A stretch of DNA of 26,975 nucleotides from Spirochaetaceae bacterium. Lineage in GTDB: Bacteria; Spirochaetota; Spirochaetia; DSM-27196; SKKC01. How positions within the stretch are numbered: the stretch's first letter is position 1; each line of letters opens with the position of its first letter. Positions 13,799-21,492 of the stretch are shown here, piece after piece. The DNA lies in NCBI GenBank assembly GCA_003554375.1, contig PWGF01000546.1:1-26975 (forward strand). The letters are read 5' to 3'. The notes beneath the pieces were generated by a model. That model did no database searches. It had not been told where the DNA came from and was given only the letters and a program-made list of their open reading frames with translations. The translations under genes and the position numbers were made by a program.

Positions 13799-14649
13799 GC
13801 ATCGCGCCCTCCGTGGGCACGTGACAATGCACGGGCGGCGAGGAAGCACGCCATGACGAAGAGCAACAGCACGATTGCCGCCGCCCACCCCATCGCGTGC
13901 CATTCCTGGTACGGGCTGATCGCCAGGCTGTAGAGCCGCTGCGGCAGCGTGTCCATGGGGCGGCGGATGTCGAGGTTGAGGTAGTTCTGCCCGAACGACG
14001 TGAAGAGCAGTGGGGCGGCTTCGCCGGCCGCGCGGGCGAAGGCAATGAGAACGCCGGTGAGGATCCCGCTCCTGGCGGCGGGGAGCACCGTGGAGACGAT
14101 CACCCGCCACCGCGGGAGTCCGAGCGCAAGTCCTACTTCGCGCAAGCTCCACGGCGTCGTTCGCAGAACGCTCTCAACCGACCGGGCGATGATAGGGACC
14201 ATGACGAATGCCAGCGCCACCGATCCTGCGACAGCCGAGAATCGACCCGTCGGGCGAACCACAAGAGAGAACGCCAGAAGCCCCATCAGTATTGCCGGCA
14301 TTCCGTTGAGCGTGCCGGTGAGAATGCGAATCGGACCGTTCAGCGGGTTCTCCGAATACTCGCTCAGCATGATCCCGGCGCCCATGCCGACCGGCGCGGC
14401 GAAGGAAAGGGCAAGCAGATCGATCACGACCGTTCCGACGATCGAGTGAAAGAGGCCCGTTGGGCGACCTTGCATTGCGCGGGCCGGTGAGCCGAGCTCC
14501 TCGGTGAAGAAGGCCGGCGTCAGCGCGCTTATGCCGTTGACGAGCACGTACCCGATGATGACCAGAAGCGGAGCCACAAGGCAGACCGTGCAGAGCACGA
14601 GAACTGCTCGAACGGCGTAGTCACGAATGTGGCGGAAGCGGAGCGTCAT
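13795..14649 (-). CDS. pstA: Phosphate ABC transporter permease PstA
   Basis: 284 aa membrane protein with about six hydrophobic segments, one half of the Pst channel. Family features: GLFHSIVGTVVIDLLALSFAAPVGMGAGIMLSEY, LNGMPAILMGLLAF, and the cytoplasmic coupling loop WSLREVGLALGLPRWRVIVSTVLPAARSGILTG (EAA-type loop), then RAAGEAAPLLFTSFG. The ATG at 14649 overlaps the TGA of pstC by four bases (ATGA), which suggests translational coupling. Its own stop overlaps the start of the candidate small ORF. Confidence 0.95.
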   Translation of the reverse strand: MTLRFRHIRDYAVRAVLVLCTVCLVAPLLVIIGYVLVNGISALTPAFFTEELGSPARAMQGRPTGLFHSIVGTVVIDLLALSFAAPVGMGAGIMLSEYSENPLNGPIRILTGTLNGMPAILMGLLAFSLVVRPTGRFSAVAGSVALAFVMVPIIARSVESVLRTTPWSLREVGLALGLPRWRVIVSTVLPAARSGILTGVLIAFARAAGEAAPLLFTSFGQNYLNLDIRRPMDTLPQRLYSLAISPYQEWHAMGWAAAIVLLLFVMACFLAARALSRAHGGRDA

Positions 14650-15656
14650 AGGATCCGTCCTCCTACGTTGAGTCGTTTCTGAATATAGGCGGCGATCAGA
14701 TTGACCGCGAACGTAATCAGAAAGAGGTAGAACCCCACCGCCATCAGCGCCGTAACGTGCGTGGGTTCCACCGCTTCACGGAACTCGTTCGCGATGACCG
14801 ACGGCATGTTCGCTGCCGGCCCAAAAAGGGTGTAGGGGAGCCGGTTGGAGTTGCCGATGAGCATGGCGACGACCATAGTCTCTCCCAGCGCACGGGCAAG
14901 CGAGAGCACCACCCCCGCGACAATGCCTCCGCGCGCATACGGGAGGACGCTCATTCTGATCATCTCCCAGTGCGTGCTTCCGAGCGCTTGCGCGGCTTCG
15001 CGTTGCTCGCGCGGGACCATCCTGACTGCGTCCCGGGTGAGCGCCACCGTGTACGGAGTAATCATGAGCGCAAGCAAGAGCGTGGCGGTAAGGATGTTGT
15101 AGCTCGTCGGCGTCCCCAACACGGGGAGAAGCCACGCTGCGCTTTCCCTGGCCCAGTAGAATGCAGGCATATAGAATGTGTCCCGCATCCAGGGTGCGAA
15201 CACGAAGATGCCCCAGATACCGATCACGACGCTCGGTACGGCTGCAAGCAGATCGACCAGGTAGTTGATGGCCGCGGCGACGCGCCTCGGCGCGTATTCG
15301 GCCGAGAATATCCCCACCGCGATTGCCGGAAGAAACGCAATCGACAGTGCGCCAAAGCTCGTGATGAGCGTGCCGACAACGAACGGCCATGCCCCGTGCT
15401 CGCCGGTAACCGGATTCCATGTCGTCTGGAACAGGAATCCGAAGAAACCGTCTCGTACGATCGGGGCGCCCCCCTGCCGATAGAGCACCAGCCCCATCGC
15501 CACCGTGAGGAGGGCGATGCTCGAGCCGAGCACCAACACGAGGGCGCCGAAAACCCGATCGCCGAGCCGCCGGTAGATCGCATGGGGCACGATGCGCCGC
15601 GGTGACGCCGCGCATGCCTCGCCGGATTGACCTGAAGCGGCTCGGTTTGCCTTCAT
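14646..15656 (-). CDS. pstC: Phosphate ABC transporter permease PstC
   Basis: 336 aa, partner of PstA in the inner-membrane phosphate channel. It has a cytoplasmic N-terminus of about 30 residues and then six or so membrane spans. PstC-type signatures are GAWPFVVGTLITSFGALSIAFLPAIAVGIFSAEYAP, LLAAVPSVVIGIWGIFVFAPW, and the coupling loop REQREAAQALGSTHWEMIRMSVLPYARGGIVAG, followed by ALGETMVVAMLIGNS. The ATG at 15656 immediately follows the TAA of pstS, and AGGAGG lies eight bases upstream inside the end of pstS. The 3' end overlaps pstA. Confidence 0.95.
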   Translation of the reverse strand: MKANRAASGQSGEACAASPRRIVPHAIYRRLGDRVFGALVLVLGSSIALLTVAMGLVLYRQGGAPIVRDGFFGFLFQTTWNPVTGEHGAWPFVVGTLITSFGALSIAFLPAIAVGIFSAEYAPRRVAAAINYLVDLLAAVPSVVIGIWGIFVFAPWMRDTFYMPAFYWARESAAWLLPVLGTPTSYNILTATLLLALMITPYTVALTRDAVRMVPREQREAAQALGSTHWEMIRMSVLPYARGGIVAGVVLSLARALGETMVVAMLIGNSNRLPYTLFGPAANMPSVIANEFREAVEPTHVTALMAVGFYLFLITFAVNLIAAYIQKRLNVGGRIL

Positions 15657-16835
15657 TTAGCGTACCTCCTCGCCGATCCGTTCACCGTCCCACGTAAGCC
15701 GGCTGAGCATTTCTTCGGCTCGCTCGACGGCCGCTTCGGGAAGCCGCGCGAAATCGAGCGGCTCGGAGAACTCCTGTCCGTCGGTTATGATCCAGTAGAG
15801 GAAACGGCTGAGCTCCTCGGCTTGATCGCGGGTGCGGATTGCTCGATTCTGATCGAGTCGCTCGTATACCATGACCCACGCGAAGCCGGCGATCGGATAG
15901 CCGTCGGCCGCGGGCGTATCGGTAATTGAGACGCGGGTGTCGGGCGGAAGCTCGACATCGCCTGCCGCGGAAGTGCTGGCGAGGTCCGGAAGGACCGGCT
16001 CCCCGGACCGGTTCACGACGGCTCCGTAGGCAATGTCGTTGAGCGTGGCATACACCAGGCTGTTGTACCCGAGCGCGCCCGGGGTCGTCTGGACGACGCC
16101 CGCAACCCCCTCGTTGCCGTTGGCGCCGGTTCCGCGCGGCCAGTCGACGCTTGTAGCAAAGCCGACTTCCTCTTCCCACCATTCGGACGCCTTGCTCAAA
16201 TAGTCGGTGAAGACCGCGGTTGTTCCGGAGCCGTCCGACCGGTGAACGATCTGCACCGGGAGGTCGGGGAGCTCCACGTCCGGATTGAGCTCACGGATGC
16301 GTGAGTCGTTCCACGTCTCGATCTCTCCGCGAAACATGTCTACGAGTACATCGCCGGTGAACACGAGGCCCTCACTTACGCCGGGGACGTTGTAGGTCAC
16401 GGCTACCGAACCGAGCGTGATCGGGATGTTGAAAGCGGTGCCACCGGTCTTCTCTTCGATTTCCTCGATCTGCTCGTCGGTGAGATGACGCTCGGTAGCG
16501 CCGAACATGATCGTCTGCTCGAGGAACTGGCGGATGCCGCCTCCCGAGCCGATGGATTGATAGTTGACCGTGACCCGTCCGCCGGTCTCGTCGCGGTACT
16601 CATCCGCCCATGCGGTTATGAGCGGCGCCGGGAACGACGCACCGGCGCCTTCGACGTCTACGTCCGGCCGCCCGGCATCACGCGCGGCCTGCGTGGCCGG
16701 CTGGTCGGTCTCCTGGGCTCCACCGGCCTCGACGGACGCCGGGACTACCGTGAGAAGCAGCACCACCGTAGCCACCATGAGCCCCGGAGCTACCGGTACG
16801 CGGCGGTTTGCGTTCGTGATTGCTGGTATGCGCAT
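15657..16835 (-). CDS. pstS: Phosphate ABC transporter substrate-binding protein PstS
   Basis: 392 aa periplasmic phosphate receptor. I start at the ATG at 16835 because AGGAGG lies seven bases upstream; the in-frame ATG at 16841 is only one base from it. A signal peptide (hydrophobic run VATVVLLLTVVPASVEA) precedes a mature end, GGAQETDQ, of the spirochaete type. Phosphate-binding loops seen: EGAGASFPAPLITAWADEY, VNYQSIGSGGGIRQFLEQTIMFGATE and HRSDGSGTTAVFTDYLSK. The protein is slightly longer than usual. It is the first gene of the pst-pho operon, preceded by six tandem 11-bp repeats that are probably PhoB sites. Confidence 0.94.
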   Translation of the reverse strand: MRIPAITNANRRVPVAPGLMVATVVLLLTVVPASVEAGGAQETDQPATQAARDAGRPDVDVEGAGASFPAPLITAWADEYRDETGGRVTVNYQSIGSGGGIRQFLEQTIMFGATERHLTDEQIEEIEEKTGGTAFNIPITLGSVAVTYNVPGVSEGLVFTGDVLVDMFRGEIETWNDSRIRELNPDVELPDLPVQIVHRSDGSGTTAVFTDYLSKASEWWEEEVGFATSVDWPRGTGANGNEGVAGVVQTTPGALGYNSLVYATLNDIAYGAVVNRSGEPVLPDLASTSAAGDVELPPDTRVSITDTPAADGYPIAGFAWVMVYERLDQNRAIRTRDQAEELSRFLYWIITDGQEFSEPLDFARLPEAAVERAEEMLSRLTWDGERIGEEVR

Positions 16836-16876
16836 TGGCATGCCTCCTATGAAATATTTGCCCCGATAGTGCCGGT

Positions 16877-16942
16877 CCGCGTGTTAGATGGTAGTTCGAG
16901 CCTCATTAGGAGGTGATTCGAGTTGTGTTAGAAATGCGTTAG
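16877..16942 (-). promoter_or_regulatory. Six tandem 11-bp Pho boxes upstream of pstS
   Basis: Read on the minus strand toward pstS, six consecutive 11-mers begin CTAACG, CTAACA, CGAATC, CTAATG, CGAACT and CTAACA, with no break in period (the TTAG/TTCG tetramers on the plus strand start at 16884, 16895, 16906, 16917, 16928 and 16939). An 11-bp direct-repeat spacing is the hallmark of PhoB/PhoP operators. A -10-like CACTAT follows about ten bases after the last hexamer, an arrangement seen when Pho boxes replace the -35 region. About 40 bases remain to the start of pstS. Confidence 0.75.
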
Positions 16943-17129
16943 CGTTGCGGGAGATAGGTGGGTGAGGTGGGTGTCGGTAACGCCCCGGGCCCGTGACAAC
17001 TGTACGTTGCCGTCCCGCTTGGCGTCGGTCGTCCCGGGGCGTACCGATACCATCAAACGCGACGCCATGTCGCCGAGATCTGGGGGGCGTTTGAGACACT
17101 GTTGAACGCCGCCACCGGCGAGGGTAGCG

Positions 17130-18026
17130 CTACTCCTTCACCGCGCCGAGGGTCAGCCCGTGGATGAAGTGCCGCTGGAATGCTAGGAAGACCGCGATGG
17201 GAAGCGACGCCGCTATGATCGCACCTGCTGCGATGAGGTTGTAGCTCGAGACGAACTGTCCCTGAAGCCCCACCAGTCCCAGCGTGATCGGCTTGAGATT
17301 ATCGGACTGGAGAAGTACCAGCCCCCAGAGGTAGTCGTTCCAGATCCAGGTGAACTGGAGAATGGCGAGCGCCGCGAGTGCCGGCTTGGTAAGCGGGAGT
17401 ACCAGGCGTCGGTAGATGAGAAGCTCGCGTGCACCGTCGATCCGGGCCGACTGCAGGATGGAGACCGGCATCGTCTTCATGAAGCCCCGGAGGAAGAAGG
17501 TGCAGAAACCTGTTTGAAAGGCGATGTGGAAGAGAATGAGCCCCTGCCAGGTGTCGTAGAGTCCGACAAGGTTGGAGAAACGGAACACGGGGATCAGAAG
17601 CATCTGAAACGGTATGAGCATTCCCGCGATGAACACCATCAGGACGACCCGCGCGCCCCGGAAACGATGAAAGGCAAGTGCATACGCCCCGAGGCTTCCC
17701 ATCCCGAGCGCACCGATAACCGACGGCACGGTAATGATGGTGGTGTTCCGGAAGAACATGGCCATGCCGGTCTCCCACACCTCAAAGAAGTTCTGGATGG
17801 TCGGTGCCGTGGGAGGGCGCCACATGGAGAGGCCGGCCATGATATCGCTGAAGGTCTTCAGGCTGGTGAAGACCGCAATGACGAACGGCACAAGCCATAC
17901 CGCCGTGACGAGTAGCGCGGTCGCATAGAACAGAACCGTCCGGATCACCCGACGCTGCTGTCGCGTGAGCGGAGCGCGTCTGAAGAGGCTGCCGTGCGAA
18001 TCTCCGTAGCTGTAGTAGTCACTCAT
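17130..18026 (-). CDS. Carbohydrate ABC transporter permease (MalG/UgpE type)
   Basis: 298 aa inner-membrane permease of the carbohydrate-uptake-1 family. A cytoplasmic tail of about 25 residues is followed by six membrane spans. The EAA coupling loop is ARIDGARELLIYRRLVLPLTKPALAALAI, and TWIWNDYLWGLVLLQ and the C-terminal FIHGLTLGAVKE are typical of MalG-like subunits. It starts 15 bases after the stop of the other permease, so the two are translated from one transcript with the binding protein. No ATPase gene accompanies them; spirochaetes and Gram-positives often share one MsmK/UgpC-type ATPase encoded elsewhere. The substrate cannot be told from sequence. The 187 bases downstream (16943-17129) contain only short GC-rich inverted repeats such as CGCC/GGCG near 17110. 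Confidence 0.92.
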   Translation of the reverse strand: MSDYYSYGDSHGSLFRRAPLTRQQRRVIRTVLFYATALLVTAVWLVPFVIAVFTSLKTFSDIMAGLSMWRPPTAPTIQNFFEVWETGMAMFFRNTTIITVPSVIGALGMGSLGAYALAFHRFRGARVVLMVFIAGMLIPFQMLLIPVFRFSNLVGLYDTWQGLILFHIAFQTGFCTFFLRGFMKTMPVSILQSARIDGARELLIYRRLVLPLTKPALAALAILQFTWIWNDYLWGLVLLQSDNLKPITLGLVGLQGQFVSSYNLIAAGAIIAASLPIAVFLAFQRHFIHGLTLGAVKE

Positions 18027-18041
18027 CGCTTCTCTCCCCGC

Positions 18042-18929
18042 CTATCTGGCCTGTTCCCGTTTCATGGTGTAGTTGACGTATAGATAGATGAAGGTGAAGG
18101 TGACCGCGAACTGGATCACCGCGATCGCCGCACCGTACCCCATCCGATAGTTGTTGAACGCCTCGATGTACATGAAGTTCGCCAACACCTGCGACTGGTT
18201 GAACGGCCCGCCGCGTGTCATGACGAACACGATGTCAAAGGCGCGAAGCGAATCGATAATACTGATGGACACGGCAACGACGGTCGAGGGGAGGAGCATC
18301 GGGATCACTACCCTTACGAACCGCTGCCACCACGATGCGCCGTCAATCATGGCCGCTTCCACCAGATCCGTCGGGACGCTCTGAAGGCCCGCCAGATAGA
18401 GAATCATAACGTATGGAATCTGACGCCACGTGCCGGCGGCGATGAGCGAGTAGGTGACCGTGCCCGGATCGCTCAGCCACGGTCGAGTGAAGCCGCTCAT
18501 CCCGATGAACTCCAGGAGCGTATTCAATGCCCCGGCGCGGGGGAGGTAGATCCAGCCCCAGATCTGCCCGATGATCACGAATGAGAGCGTCATCGGGAGG
18601 AAGAGGACGGTGCGGAAGAAATGGCTCCCTTGATAGCCCTGATTCAAGAGCATTGCGAGCCCCAAACCGATTGGTATCGGAAGGAGCGCAAAGAAGATGA
18701 GCCAGCGTACGTTGTTGGCAAGAGCTGTCCAGAAGATCCGGTCGGTGAAGAGAAGGCGGAAATTCTCCAGCCCGATGAACGCCGCGTCGAACGTAACGCC
18801 GTCGTAGTCGGTGAGGCTGTAACCGATGGTCTGAACCACCGGCGCGATCACCCAGATCAGGTAGAACGTTAGCGGCAGGGCGAGAAACGCCCATGGGGTA
18901 AGGTTGATCTTTCGTTGTCCGACTATCAC
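18042..18929 (-). CDS. Carbohydrate ABC transporter permease (MalF/UgpA type)
   Basis: 295 aa, six membrane spans. The open frame extends to 19118, but that upstream part is Arg/Pro/Ala-rich junk. I start at the GTG at 18929 because AGGAGG lies seven bases upstream, and the protein then begins VIVGQRKINLTPWAFLALPLTFY, the usual cytoplasmic start plus first span. The coupling loop is EAAMIDGASWWQRFVRVVIPMLLPSTVVA. The later FDIVFVMTRGGPFNQSQVLANFMY is diagnostic for the MalF/UgpA group. It lies between the binding-protein gene (266 bases upstream, including a strong intercistronic hairpin) and the MalG-type permease. Confidence 0.92.
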   Translation of the reverse strand: MIVGQRKINLTPWAFLALPLTFYLIWVIAPVVQTIGYSLTDYDGVTFDAAFIGLENFRLLFTDRIFWTALANNVRWLIFFALLPIPIGLGLAMLLNQGYQGSHFFRTVLFLPMTLSFVIIGQIWGWIYLPRAGALNTLLEFIGMSGFTRPWLSDPGTVTYSLIAAGTWRQIPYVMILYLAGLQSVPTDLVEAAMIDGASWWQRFVRVVIPMLLPSTVVAVSISIIDSLRAFDIVFVMTRGGPFNQSQVLANFMYIEAFNNYRMGYGAAIAVIQFAVTFTFIYLYVNYTMKREQAR

Positions 18930-19086
18930 GAGGCATCCTCCTGTGGCGTTATCTCCAACTCCGGATGCAGAGCCAAGCGAATGGAGTGCAGGGGCCGGTG
19001 GGCACGGGGGCCCGGCGAGAGGGGGCCCTAACGAACGCGACGCCCGAGCTCGTCGAGGCGGAAGAGTCCGGACTCCGGCGACGCAA

Positions 19087-19122
19087 CGGAGCGGGGCGGC
19101 CACCGTTGAGCGCCCCACTCCG
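19087..19122 (-). terminator. Intercistronic stem-loop between binding-protein and permease genes
   Basis: In the minus-strand transcript CGGAGUGGGGCG pairs with CGCCCCGCUCCG over 12 positions (one G-U pair) around a 12-base loop. The same DNA read as plus-strand RNA would have a C-A mismatch instead. A second stem (GGCCGG/CCGGCC, 19139-19153) lies closer to the binding-protein stop. Such structures commonly protect the binding-protein mRNA and attenuate expression of the permease genes. The remainder of 18930-19195 shows no gene. Confidence 0.5.
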
Positions 19123-19195
19123 CGTTATCGTCATTGTAGGCCGGCACCCGGCCGGCAATGAGCCGTACCAGCGTGTCCCGACGACACGCACGGCA

Positions 19196-20479
19196 CTACT
19201 GCTGCATGCGTTGGCGTTCCTGCTCGAGCTCCTCCAAGATGTCGTCCAGACGGTCCGGGAATGTCATGAATTCCACGAAGGAGTTCATGGCCCGGTTGGC
19301 GAACTCTTCGTCCGCATCACGGTCGAAGAACTGCATGACGCCGTCCGAAGCCTGCACCATCTCGAAGCCCTTGCGTGCATGGTCGTCCGGCGGCTCGACG
19401 TTGACGTTTGCCGCAAGGCGCCCAAGCTCTTCCGCCTGGTACCTCTGGATCTCCTCCGAGGCCAGGAACTCGATGAAGTCCATTGCGGCTTCCTTGTTCC
19501 GCGCCTTTTCCGGAATCATGAACCCGTCGATGGGCGTGTCCTCGTAGAGGCCGATGCTTGGATCGATCACGGGGAAGCGGAAGAAATCGAGATCGTCCTG
19601 GACTTCGTCCGGAGCGGTGTCGAAGATGAACTGTCCCATGAGGTACATCGCCGCGTCACCTTCAAAGAGAGGCGTTGCGGCCTCCTGCCAGGCGTAGGCG
19701 CTGTGGTCATCCATGAACGCGCCCGCCTCGACGAGCTCCGCCCATTTCTCAAAGACCGCGCGGACGCGAGAGTCGGTGTAGGGGACCTCACCGGCGGTGA
19801 GCTCCTGGTGGAACTCCATGCCGTTGATGCGCATGTTGAGGTAGTCGAACCAGCCGCCGGTTGTCCAGAGATAACGGGTTCCGATGGCGATCGGGATCAT
19901 GTCGGCGTCCTTGAACGTCGCGATGGCGTCCATGAACTCATCCCAGGTCTCCGGAATATCGACTCCGTGTTCCTCGAACACGCTGGGGCGATAGTAGACT
20001 CCCCACCAGTACCACGTCTCCGGCAGGAAGTAGTACGAGTCTCCCGCCATGGCGGCGCTTTCGAAGCTGGCCGGGAAGTAATCGGTGAATGCTCCACCAC
20101 CCAATAGCGAATCGAGTGGCTCGAGGAGATCGCGTTCGGCGAAGAAGCGCATGCGCTCCCCGGCAAACCACGTGACGACATCGGGTGCCCGGGCGCTTCC
20201 GAGCCACGTCCTGAGCAGCGTTTTGTAGTCCTCGTGACTGAAGGTGTTCACCGTCACGGAGACGTCGGGATTTCGCTCCTCGTACATCTCGACCACTTCA
20301 GCGAATACGCGGCGCGGCTCCGGGTCGCTCCGGTTGGAGTTGATGATGAGCTCGGTTTCGGCCGGATCGTCTTCCGGTGTAACTTCCTGCTGGCCCGCCG
20401 CGAGCGCTGTTGCGGACACTGCCAACAACAGCGCAGCCGTGACGAGCATTCCGACGAGAAGCCGGATCGGTGTGGACAT
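19196..20479 (-). CDS. Extracellular solute-binding protein (carbohydrate ABC transporter)
   Basis: 427 aa binding protein of family 1. The signal peptide (LLVGMLVTAALLLAVSATALA) is followed by AGQQEVTPEDDPAE, the Gln/Glu-rich mature start I associate with spirochaetes. The body has the usual elements: FAEVVEMYEERNPDVSVTV, APDVVTWFAGERMRFFAE, Trp-rich segments (PETWYWWGVYY, WTTGGWFDY) that probably stack on a sugar, a GDAAMYLMGQF motif near the middle, and a C-terminal helix region rich in Glu and Gln. AAGGAGG lies just upstream of the ATG at 20479. It is the first gene of the transporter operon and is divergent from an AraC-type regulator that probably controls it. No lipobox cysteine is present, so it would be free in the periplasm. 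Confidence 0.92.
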   Translation of the reverse strand: MSTPIRLLVGMLVTAALLLAVSATALAAGQQEVTPEDDPAETELIINSNRSDPEPRRVFAEVVEMYEERNPDVSVTVNTFSHEDYKTLLRTWLGSARAPDVVTWFAGERMRFFAERDLLEPLDSLLGGGAFTDYFPASFESAAMAGDSYYFLPETWYWWGVYYRPSVFEEHGVDIPETWDEFMDAIATFKDADMIPIAIGTRYLWTTGGWFDYLNMRINGMEFHQELTAGEVPYTDSRVRAVFEKWAELVEAGAFMDDHSAYAWQEAATPLFEGDAAMYLMGQFIFDTAPDEVQDDLDFFRFPVIDPSIGLYEDTPIDGFMIPEKARNKEAAMDFIEFLASEEIQRYQAEELGRLAANVNVEPPDDHARKGFEMVQASDGVMQFFDRDADEEFANRAMNSFVEFMTFPDRLDDILEELEQERQRMQQ

Positions 20480-20513
20480 AGTAAGTCCTCCTTACCTTGT
20501 GTATGTATGAACA

Positions 20514-20542
20514 ATAATGACCCGGGCCAATCAAACGGTCAA
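20514..20542 (-). promoter_or_regulatory. Candidate promoter of the sugar transporter operon
   Basis: On the minus strand TTGACC (20542-20537) is followed by a 17-base spacer and CATTAT (20519-20514). The binding-protein ATG lies about 35 bases downstream with a strong ribosome-binding site. Confidence 0.55.
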
Positions 20543-20571
20543 TATTAATATTTTCTTTCAGAAAGTTAACT
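20541..20571. promoter_or_regulatory. AT-rich palindromes in the divergent region; possible operator
   Basis: AATATTAATATT (20541-20552) is a perfect palindrome, CTTTC-A-GAAAG (20555-20565) an odd palindrome, and AGTTAACT (20564-20571) a third. They lie between the two divergent promoters, in a markedly AT-rich stretch of an otherwise GC-rich window. Confidence 0.4.
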
Positions 20572-20576
20572 CGCAG

Positions 20577-20604
20577 TTTACAAATAGTGCCAGTATGGTA
20601 CAAT
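20577..20604 (+). promoter_or_regulatory. Candidate promoter of the AraC-family regulator gene
   Basis: TTTACA (20577-20582), a 16-base spacer and TACAAT (20599-20604), each five of six matches to the sigma-70 consensus. Transcription would start near 20611, just before the ATG at 20617. Confidence 0.55.
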
Positions 20605-20616
20605 ATGAACACAGGT

Positions 20617-21492
20617 ATGGTAGCCGAACCGTATGAAAACCCCAACAAAGGCCACTTCGTTATCCTTACTCTTACGGAGATCGAGAAGGAGCTTCCGTTT
20701 CACCTGAACGGCGTCGGGGTTGACTATGTGCAGGAGCCGGTCAACCGGCCCTACGGATATCCGGGGTTCCAGTGGCTTCAGAACGCCAGCGGGCAGGGCC
20801 TGGTACGTGTCGGGGGGCAGGAGTTCGTGCTGGGCGGAGAGACGGGGCTCCTGCTCTATCCTGGGACTCCTCATACCTACCGGGGGCTGGAAGGGGAGTG
20901 GGTGGTGAACTGGATTACCTTCGATGGTTTCCACCTTGCCAGCTTTCTGGGGAAGATCGGCATGGAGGAACCGGGGCCCTACATCTGTTCCGCCCCCGAA
21001 GTTATCGAGCGGCATATCAGACGTGCTCATGCGCTATGCAGCACGGAAGCTCCTGGGCACCGGCTGGACGCGAGCGTCACCGTCTACAGTCTGCTGATCG
21101 ATCTGTTCAAGTACGCACGGCATGCCCCTACCGAAGACGAAGGGGTGCGGGGTAGCTCTCGACTGAGTCCTGCATTTGCCTTGATCGCAGAGGCGTACCA
21201 CCGGCCCATCCCCATCGGGGAGCTGGCGGAGGCGGCCGGAGTCTCGGTGCAACATTTCTGCCGGCTGTTCCGGCGGGAGACGGGGGTCCGGCCGATGGAG
21301 TATATCAACCGCTATCGGGTCCGGCATGCCAAACGGATGCTCGTGCTCTTTCCGGACATGCCGATCAGCCGGATCGCCGGCGACTCCGGTTTCGAAAGTG
21401 AGAGCTATTTCAGCCGCGTCTTCCGGAGTGTCACCGGGATGAGTGCCGGCGAGTACCGCGCGATAACCGTGGGTGCAGAGCAGGAGCTCTGA
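20617..21492 (+). CDS. AraC-family transcriptional regulator
   Basis: About 291 aa from the ATG at 20617. In-frame GTG 20587 and ATG 20605 lie upstream or inside the predicted -10 box, so I prefer 20617, although no Shine-Dalgarno sequence is present. The N-terminal half is a cupin-type ligand-binding domain, with GFQWLQNASGQGLVRVGGQEFVLGGETGLLLYPGTPHTYRG containing the typical beta-barrel turn. The C-terminal domain (about 190-285) has two helix-turn-helix units: IPIGELAEAAGVSVQHFCRLFRRETG and PISRIAGDSGFESESYFSRVFRSVTGMSAGEYR. It is divergent from the sugar transporter operon and most likely regulates it in response to the sugar. The last 62 bases overlap the convergent nucleotidyltransferase gene. 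Confidence 0.9.
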   Translation: MVAEPYENPNKGHFVILTLTEIEKELPFHLNGVGVDYVQEPVNRPYGYPGFQWLQNASGQGLVRVGGQEFVLGGETGLLLYPGTPHTYRGLEGEWVVNWITFDGFHLASFLGKIGMEEPGPYICSAPEVIERHIRRAHALCSTEAPGHRLDASVTVYSLLIDLFKYARHAPTEDEGVRGSSRLSPAFALIAEAYHRPIPIGELAEAAGVSVQHFCRLFRRETGVRPMEYINRYRVRHAKRMLVLFPDMPISRIAGDSGFESESYFSRVFRSVTGMSAGEYRAITVGAEQEL

